A DNA stretch of 64,000 nt from NCBI GenBank assembly GCA_010094025.1, contig ML991771.1:434001-498000 (forward strand). Reading direction: 5' to 3'. The position numbers were made by a program, and so were the translations under genes. Origin of the DNA: Viridothelium virens. Lineage: Eukaryota; Ascomycota; Dothideomycetes; Trypetheliales; Trypetheliaceae. A model generated the notes under the pieces. It had not been told where the DNA came from. It was given only the letters and a program-made list of their open reading frames with translations, and ran no database searches. Below, piece after piece: positions 57,001 through 64,000 of the stretch (position 1 is the stretch's first letter; the number at the start of each line of letters is the position of its first letter).

Positions 57001-58081
57001 AGAAACATCAGTCATGCGTTGTGCATGAGGGCGAGTGTGTTCCTGGAACAGGATTGAAGGCGAGGGATAGCAATCCGTTTGTTGACCATTTCCGAGGAAT
57101 GTTTGCTTCTCTGGAAGACTTCCACCCGGATCCAAATGCGCGCACTGCAAGAGGGCTTTCAATCTTTCTGCCCGTTCGAGCCCAGACACCATTCACGAAA
57201 ACGCGACAACGGCAGACAAGCGATAGTCGAATAAACGATGACAAGTAAGAACCCACTGCAGTACCAACAGAATTGGCAGATGCGACAACCCTGATTCTTG
57301 CTTCTTTGAACGCAACCGTGGAAGACAACAGGAAAGCTGCTGAATGGGACCAAGTATATCGCCCGGTTGGTGATATCGACGCGCGCCTCCAATTGAAGGT
57401 CTTACCCATCTCGGCGCATGATACAGACCAGTTAAACCAAGCTTCAGACTAGGTTTTTACCTCCAAGCTGCAACCGTACTGTATGCAGGCTCCATGTTTC
57501 GGGCGAGCAAGAAGGTTAATCACAAAGCCCGTGACTTTTACCGCGAGACTACCTCTTCGAAGGCGAGAAGAGAGACCGTAGAATCATTAGGGTTAAGTTA
57601 CGATGCTCATTCTCCTCATCAGGTCTTTCTGCAACGAGGTTAAGGACTTCGGCGCAGGGACCTTGGTGATGAAGAGGCTCTTAGGCATCCCGGCCGCAAG
57701 GCTGGAAGATAAGCATCGTCGAACTGCTGGGAGAGTGTAATGCGTAATTTGTGAATTCACGCCGAGGGCGCGAATGAAAAGCAGACAGAGGACCGAAGTT
57801 GGAAGGCTTCCAGGCTCCACGGCGTCAATTTCATCGAAGAATTGGAGAAGATTAGAAGACAAAGAAGAGGGCCAGCAAGACACGACATGCTCGAAATGTA
57901 AGAGGAGAAGGTAAGACATATCTGCAACATGCGAAGGTCATTGATAGGAGAAGAAGGTACGCACTACGGAGTAGCAGCGAGATGCAATGAAAGTCGGGTG
58001 GCTGACGCGCTAACGAAAACAATGCGACGCGCGTGCACGTGCCAGTACTAGAGTACCCCAAGGCGGTGAAGGTCATATCAT
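54086..58081. other. Gene-poor region, 4 kb
   Basis: No intact gene recognised. Short frames occur throughout on both strands without domains. The only stretch with sustained coding-like composition is at 56925-57452 on the plus strand, listed separately. No terminal repeats or transposase motifs were seen. Confidence 0.4.
56925..57452 (+). pseudogene. Possible gene remnant of unknown family
   Basis: One reading frame stays open for about 175 codons apart from a single internal TAA (57246-57248). It has balanced, soluble-protein composition: ECVPGTGLKARDSNPF, MFASLEDFHPDPNARTAR, ELADATTLILASLNATVED, EWDQVYRPVGDIDARLQLK, ending NQASD. The opposite strand is also open here, so chance is not excluded. 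I recognise no family. An intron over the stop would have to be very short. Confidence 0.22.
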
Positions 58082-61000
58082 ATGAGTCCTTCAATCGCAT
58101 TGCTCAAGTCTCTCTTTTTCCTGGGAGTCTCAAAAGACATGAACAAATTAAATAATGCCCTAGAAGGGGCTCGTCGCTTCATAGAGCCGCTCACTGACGC
58201 AAGTGAGTTTTGATGTGCCATCATATCCACGTGGGTTGAACGGAATTGCAGACCAGGCCAATGGCCACCTTCGGGTGGGCTCTGTATTACAAGCTCAACA
58301 AATTCTATCCAGACTGCATCCACTCCTAGAAGATGAAAGGATAGAGAAGATCTCCGCTGGAGAAGCTTTGGATGTCTACGATAATTTCCGCGTGACGACA
58401 GTCTCCATACTCTTGGAGTTCATTGCTATATGGGGACTCTTGCCCTGCCTTCCGCCAGAGGCAGCGGAAGTCAAGAAACTGAAATATATACCTCAGCCTG
58501 TTCGCGATAATCATGCAAAACAATCAAGCTCATCTAGACAACAAATCTCACGCGTAATAGCAATGCCTCTAGTCGTTATCGCCACCGAGACAGGTAAAGG
58601 CATCGAACCAATTTTGAGGGACAATGTACTACCAATCATTACCTGCGCGGCTGCGATCGCAATAGACCCAAGTGCCAAATCAGCAGCGCCTGTTGAATCA
58701 CCTTTTCAGACATTTCACGACTTTGCTGACCGGTGAGCGGACGATCAGGTGGTGTTATACATCTTGTCCTTTGGGCTAAACTCGTCATCTTAGTCTTCCT
58801 ATGGTAATCCTTCTTCCATTGCTCACATCTTTGGTTAGGTCTATCAAGGACCCAAACTTGCATGGTCTCTTTGCTACGGAACTTGCAGTACTTCCCCTCC
58901 GTGATCACGGTGTGCAGCATATCATTGAATTTATCGCCTCTTCGCTTGTACCTCCTTCGGCAGTGAAAGAAAGCCACGGTGACCTTCAAAGCCAAGATCA
59001 AGAGATTCCGATGTCTTTAGAAGCTCTGCAACAAGCGTCACGGCTTCTCTCGTCTGTCCCTGAATCATTGGATACCCATGAATACTTTGAGAGTGTAGCA
59101 CCACAGCTTCTGTCCCTCCTGGATGGCACCTGCGGTACAACGATGGCTACCGCAGCAGCATACATCATCGGAACCGGCATTCTAGGAAAACGCTCGACTG
59201 GCGCTCCTGGCACAGTAGGCTGGGAACTTCTCGCGAAACCGTTGATCGAGACCATCAACCCAGAATTGAACCAGCAATCCGGCCAGCCGCTCGCACCGCG
59301 GGCCCCGGGTAGAATTCCTCTTGGAAAAGTCCTCGTCTCGAGCACACAGCTAGATCTTGCTCTGAGGCGACTTTCCAAAATTATTCTATCTCACCCCAAC
59401 CCTGGCCTCACAAAAAGGCTTTTACGTTCACTGATCCTTCCTCTTTGGGGCCTTACCAGCTCGAAGGAGGAGCCCTCTGCGGATCGGTCAACGCCTTCCA
59501 CTGCATGGGATCTACTCGAAACGTATATCCGCTTATACGCAAGTGCAGAACAAATTAGTGACGTTGCTAAGAACCTTCTGTTTGACGGACCTCCCGAATG
59601 GATCCTTGTTGTTGGCGACGATGGTCATTTCGGAATTCAGCCGCGTGACGAATCTCAACAGGGTACATCTAAGCTTCTAGACCAAATGACAGATCTTGAT
59701 CGTCGAACGAATCTATTCGTCAAACTCCTTTCTGACTGTGACTTACAGAACCATGTACTGTGTGCAGTGTTCTCAAATACTGTAAAAGACTGGCTATCAT
59801 CGCAGAAAGCGATCGACTCAGCTTCATCTAGTGCACTGCGGGTTCCAGAACGCTTTCTTTTCCGTCCTCTGATTGGACTGAGGCTTGCAACGGAGATGGT
59901 CACTCACTTTCAAGACAACCTCGCAAGCCAAACTTTGGAAGTTGTACGAATTGTTGGCTGGCTCCTGGCTGAAGTTGCTCAAAGTTTCGATAACGACACT
60001 AACAGCGATCAAGTGACTGCTAGCTTAACCCTCGCTCAGCTTGGAGAAATATCGCAAGCGGCTGTCAGAGATAGTCAAGCGAATGTCTCGAAACAGCCGT
60101 CCAGCGAATCTTTGACCATAGCTGCCATATCAATTAGTCTGCTAGATACGGCTTTGCAGACTCCCGATGCCGATCTCGTTCCTGGAGCGAAACAACACCT
60201 AGAATCTATCAAAGCCTCCATAAAGATTATAGGTCAACGAAGTCGTGATTTGCCGCTTTCACTGATGACTTCTATGACAAGTGTTGAATCACGGATGGAC
60301 ACCATTTTGCATGGCAAAGACAGCGTAGATCCATCCATCGAGCGAACCGAGAAAATCCCGTCGAAGGGCCCGGAGGCTGCCTTGGATCGATTAGATGAAG
60401 ACCGTCAAGTCTACAGAGTAGCAATGGCGAAATTTTCCTCTCAACAGCCGCCGGTCCGAGTCGAGGGTCTATCTAGCCTCTCAGCACTCATCAACGCATC
60501 TTCACCTGCCGTTGACGTTCCTGCCACAACGGTAATGCTCCTTACCATGCTGAGCGAAGACGACCCTATGAGGATCAAGACACGATCAGTTCGTTCTCCC
60601 GATCAAAGCGACCCAGAGGAAGCAGACCCCTACGTCGTCCTCGCAACGCTCTCTACCCTTACCCAACTCGCCAAGTACGAACCTCGCATCGTCATCCCTC
60701 TTTTACTAGATACCTACCTCGACCGCTCTACCAGCCACAGCCTGGACGCCCGGCTGCGTATCGCCGAAGCACTCGGTTCCACCGTTGATGCGTTCTTCTC
60801 CCAGCGTACCCCAGAATCCGTGCCCCAAACTATACGCGAGCACTTCATCGTCCAAATCGCCGAAGCCGCCCTCATTCTCTCCAGCCGACGCAGTCGCAAC
60901 ATCCCCAACGCCCAACCCGCCAATACCAGCACATCCCCGCCCCAACCACCACCACCATTAGCAGACGAAGAACACACTCTCCCTACTCCTCCGCCACCCA

Positions 61001-61620
61001 ACAACCACGACGAAACCCTCCACCACATCCTCTCTTCCTGGTCCCTCACCCCCCACAACGAAGAAGACCTCCGCCTCCGCGCCTCGGCGCTCTCTCTCCT
61101 CTCCCGCCTACTCTCCTCCTCTTCCTCTTCTATCCTGCCCCTCCTGGGCACCACTCCACTGCTATCTACAATCGTCGACACCGCATGCGCGGTGCTGCGC
61201 TTCGAGCGCGGACCCGAGAATGCGATCGCGCGGCGGGCGGCGGCGGTGTTGCTTGTGGCATTTGTGCGGGCGGTGGCGGGCGTGTGGGAGGACGAAGGAG
61301 AGGAAGGGTTGATGAGGGCGGGGAGGGGGGGTGATGTGGAACAGATGGTGGAGAAGGTCGGGGTGTTGGTTGAGAGTGTGGCAAGTGGGGTTGGGGAGGA
61401 GGATGAGTTGGTGAGAGGGCATTTAGGGGTTTTGATGGAGGAGTTGGACGCGTGGAAGGTGCGGAGGGTGGTGGGGATTGAGGAGGCGAGAGGGCCGGAG
61501 GGGGCGGGGATGACAGGGGAGCTGCGGTTGAAGCGGTTGAGGGGATTGGGTGTGGATGTCGAGAAGGAGGTTTGGGAGAGCGGCGAAGAGAGGAGGTTGA
61601 TTGAGGAGGTCGAGGACTAG
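58082..61620 (+). CDS. RTP1/TANGO6-type HEAT-repeat protein (RNA polymerase II nuclear import/assembly)
   Basis: ATG at 58082 (MSPSIALLKSLFFLG). Introns at about 58202-58250 and 58734-58796 join three exons into about 1,140 residues of alpha-helical HEAT-like repeats. The diagnostic part is the Rtp1_C1 region: SSQQPPVRVEGLSSLSALIN, LLTMLSEDDPMRIK, EADPYVVLATLSTLTQLA, LLLDTYLDRSTSHSLDARLRI AEALGSTV. After a Pro-rich break (SPPQPPPPLADEE) comes the Rtp1_C2-like end (DLRLRASALSLLSRLLS, ARRAAAVLLVAFVRAVAG, HLGVLMEELDAWKVRRVV). Yeast Rtp1 helps import assembled RNA polymerase II into the nucleus, and human TANGO6 is its homologue. Position and length fit. The gene goes from C-rich (60.7-61.15 kb) to strongly G-rich (61.2-61.6 kb) sense sequence at its 3' end. 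It is convergent with the SmF gene. Confidence 0.85.
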
Positions 61621-61885
61621 ATATGTGTTGCTATCTTGAAAGATGAACCGGTTGGTTTTCTCTCCCGTAGTACTTGTACAATACAATCCGCTTGATCCCT
61701 ACGCGAAGAATTCGGAGCTGTCGAGATGGCGAGTAATCATTCCGCCTGGAACTCGGGGTCCCTTGGAATTCTCAGCCACGCATCTTGTGGGAGCATGGTT
61801 CCTAGAATTTCGACCATGTCCTCTTCTTACACTCTAACCAAACATGTCTGATATCGTGAAAATGATGCTTGTGGTTTTACATCTT

Positions 61886-62431
61886 TTACCCAGTCATCGC
61901 CGAATCCCCATTCTGCCCAGTTGAAGGTTTCTTTGAGATCCACAGTACGTTATTACATCTGGAAGCACCCTGAGTCAGCATTTTTCTATGATCCATAAAG
62001 CTCCTCTTGTGGGCTCATATCGATCCATGTCCACCTCCTGCAACCCACTGTAGGAACTAAAGCCCGATATACGCACCGTATCAGCACCTGCCCCAATGTA
62101 CCCGTGTTCTTGCCATCTTTCCACTCCACGGTCCCGGATAGTTGTAGGTTCATGAAGGCGTCGACAGAGACAAGGCGGCCCGTGTATTCGTCCTCGCCCC
62201 ATTTGAGGCGGACAAGAACTTCGCTATTGACGCTATGCAGGATCAATTAGTAGTGCGAGGACCCTGTGAACCATTGTGTCTGCAAAGCACAGCTGGTAGA
62301 GGCGGAAGAGGGGTGCATACAGTGATTGCAGCATCGGCCGTGGATTGAGTGGTACGACTGACTAGGAAAGGTTAGTAGGTGCTGGTGGACAACACTGAGA
62401 ATGGCATGAACAGATAGCAACTTACAGTCAT
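61886..62431 (-). CDS. Small nuclear ribonucleoprotein F (Sm protein F)
   Basis: Four exons. ATG ACT alone (62431-62426), then [34 protein letters not shown]..., and a last exon after a 118-bp intron (61959-62076). Splicing at CG|gtgcgt to ttccag gives [15 protein letters not shown], which restores the Sm2 motif (IRxNNVLYI in the family). Sm1 is [20 protein letters not shown]. The result is about 95 residues, the normal size. SmF is one of seven proteins of the Sm ring on U1, U2, U4 and U5 snRNAs. The C-terminus [14 protein letters not shown] is slightly longer than the yeast form. An alternative reading into the intron gives an unrelated tail and loses Sm2, so it is rejected. Confidence 0.93.
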
Positions 62432-62850
62432 GTTGGCAGTTTTGGGAGTCGAGAGAATCACGGAGGCTATCTCAGTACCTACGGAGGCGCGAAAAGTCAA
62501 CGCTGTGCGGCAGAATTTAAGGTGCGGCTCTGCGCGATCCTAGCGGGCACTGCGTGTTGTAGACGGTCTGTGCTTAATTTTCTGCCTCTAGTTCGTTCTA
62601 ATTCACGCTACGATTAGGTGGGTCTTTTGCGGTCTATAGCTGTTGCAATCCCAAAATACTAGTGACCACGGAAATGTATTCATAAGCTATCCAAAGAGAG
62701 GCTCAGGTTGAGCTGAGCATGTAGTCAAGAGTGACCACCTTTACCCTTAGGAAACCCGCTTTTCTCCTACACTTCACGAGGATTGCTTGGTCGCGTCAAG
62801 TCGTTAGAATGGAATACTGGAGATGCCCTGCAACTTCCATAACCATTCAC
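62432..62850. other. Spacer between SmF start and GDE1 stop
   Basis: About 420 bp in tandem minus-strand arrangement, containing the SmF promoter and the 3' UTR of the glycerophosphodiesterase gene. No TATA box or repeat is obvious. Confidence 0.4.
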
Positions 62851-64000
62851 CTATGCGTTGGGCTCCGCGTCAAGGCCAGTTAGCCCCTTACGGATAGCCA
62901 GCACGCTATCAACAATGACTGCGTCTATTCCCTCCTTTACTTGGAGCTATGCAATATATTAGCATGCCTCTTCACAGGGAGCAAGGATGAACTGGAACTT
63001 GCCTTGACATTCTCCGGATCATTATTATGTGTTCCATACGTTACGCAGACCAATCCACTCTCCTTCACCACCTTGACCAATCGTGGACATTGAACCAATG
63101 GCTCCGCTGCGCTGACCACCCCCAGCAAATTCCACCGCCCTGCAAATCGAATTGCCTCCTGCAGGCTACCCGCCCGTATGTCTCCCGTAGGCGAGGTGCC
63201 CGCATCAGTGAGGAACAGGATCGGAATTGAAGGCTGCTTCAGCGACAGCAAGATACAGATCTCCGGGTTGAAAGAACTGAAAATAACATTGCGTTTCCCA
63301 CCCAAATCGTAGACCTTCGCAAGGACATTATCGACAAACGAGTTGAGTTCGACGGCGTAGTTGTCCATTTCCTGCTCCTCAGATTCAAAGAGCATGGGAT
63401 ATTTCATCTCGATGTTGAAGCCAACCGAGTCTGGGAGCTGCTTAAACATCTCCTCGAGCGTGGTGAAGGGGGCTTTGATCGAGTGACCACGGCTGTTACC
63501 TTTGAAGCCTTTGATTTTGAAATCACGAGTATGCTTCATGCGCTCACTTAGGCCAGTAGTGTATTTTTCTTCTGACATGCCTGCTGAGTATGACTGACGA
63601 CGCTTGTACGTTCCAGGACCAAGAGCATCACCATTACTGGAGTTTGTATCAGTAGTAGGAGAGCTAGAACTAGATTGATTTGGCCCATGGCCGCTGCCAA
63701 CATGGAGGAACTGTTCGAGAGTGAGGGTGTGGACAGGTGCATCGATGCCAGTCTCGCTGACAAGGAAATCGTGGTAGATGACAGGCACAAGATCCTTGGT
63801 CATCTGAACGTCAAATTCTACGTATGACGCACCCAAGTTGGCTGCAGCAATAAAAGACTGGATGGTATTTTCACCCAACTGCAAAGATTTGCGTGCACCA
63901 ACATTCTTCCCGAGTCCTCTGTGTCCAATTACCATGGTAGAAGCCATCTTCTTCCAATACGTGTGCTCTTCTGAGATCTTCATGTTTGGATGAGTGAATG
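62851..64000 (-). CDS. GDE1-type glycerophosphodiester phosphodiesterase, C-terminal part (cut by right edge)
   Basis: The frame is open to the window edge (FTHPNMKISEEHTYWKK), so the ATG at 63983 is internal and the gene continues beyond. The visible part is a GDPD domain: VIGHRGLGKN (catalytic His), GENTIQSFIAAANLGA and YVEFDVQMTKDLVPVIYHDF (metal-binding Glu/Asp and second His), a long insertion with Ser/Asn/Gly (GPNQSSSSSPTTDTNSS), then FNIEMKYPML, NVIFSSFNPEICILLSLKQ, PILFLTDAG. An intron at about 62945-63001 joins NDPENVK to VKEGIDAVIVDSVLAIRKGL; the stop is at 62851. Sequence around the HRG motif matches fungal Gde1 (SPX-ankyrin-GDPD), which cleaves glycerophosphocholine to choline and glycerol-3-phosphate and responds to phosphate. 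The SPX and ankyrin parts would lie outside the window. Confidence 0.93.

Noticed and set aside
57008-57409. 133-codon minus-strand frame
   Set aside because: It overlaps the more protein-like plus-strand frame, and its composition looks like a shadow.
61975-62246. SmF reading continued past the GTGCGT donor into an unrelated tail
   Set aside because: Splicing to 61958 restores the Sm2 motif NNVLWI, while reading through destroys it.
1-64000. CRISPR arrays, operons, riboswitches, rRNA, complete transposons or LTR elements
   Set aside because: The genome is eukaryotic. I saw no regularly spaced direct repeats, terminal repeats, transposase or reverse-transcriptase motifs.

Overview
This window comes from the nuclear genome of a filamentous ascomycete (Pezizomycotina). 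Genes are split by many introns of about 45-75 bp, both strands are used, and the gene set is typical of such fungi: a highly reducing polyketide synthase, a PTH11-like rhodopsin-domain receptor, secreted tyrosinase, WSC proteins and fungal STAND/AAA proteins. I cannot fix the genus; Leotiomycetes or a neighbouring class is a guess.

Layout. 0.9-7.0 kb: a divergent pair, a DUF7708 protein with a degenerate NACHT-like NTPase region and a ubiquitin-like/DUF7025/AAA+ ATPase. 7.3-8.9 kb: a seven-helix rhodopsin-domain membrane protein. 11.3-30.8 kb: a compact biosynthetic block with a secreted bicovalent-FAD oxidase, an FSH1/LovG-like serine hydrolase, a highly reducing PKS (KS-AT-DH-cMT-ER-KR-ACP, no thioesterase) and a 14-TM-type MFS exporter. 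A decayed HET-like fragment lies between PKS and exporter. 31.1-38.3 kb: housekeeping genes (SYF1, V-ATPase subunit D, a U1A/U2B''-like RRM protein) and a second MFS transporter. 39.2-43.9 kb: a secreted SurE-like phosphatase and a secreted tyrosinase. 47-54 kb: a small membrane protein and a giant secreted protein (PQQ-like propeller, ASH/Ig-like repeats, five WSC domains). 54.1-58.1 kb: mostly empty. 58.1-64 kb: RTP1/TANGO6, Sm protein F, and the C-terminal part of a GDE1-type glycerophosphodiesterase cut by the right edge.

How the genes fit together. The PKS has no release domain, and an FSH1 hydrolase on the same strand lies directly downstream, as LovG relates to LovB. The FAD oxidase and MFS pump are plausible tailoring and export functions. 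I see no cluster transcription factor. The left-hand pair may be part of the fungal NLR/incompatibility repertoire.

Most notable: (1) the PKS ketosynthase reads correctly only if a 4-nt microexon is included; the same gene has a GC-AG intron and one splice junction that does not keep frame; (2) the RRM gene needs a 7-nt microexon; (3) at least seven unrelated genes on both strands switch from C-rich to G-rich sense sequence towards their 3' ends, a pattern gene function does not explain.
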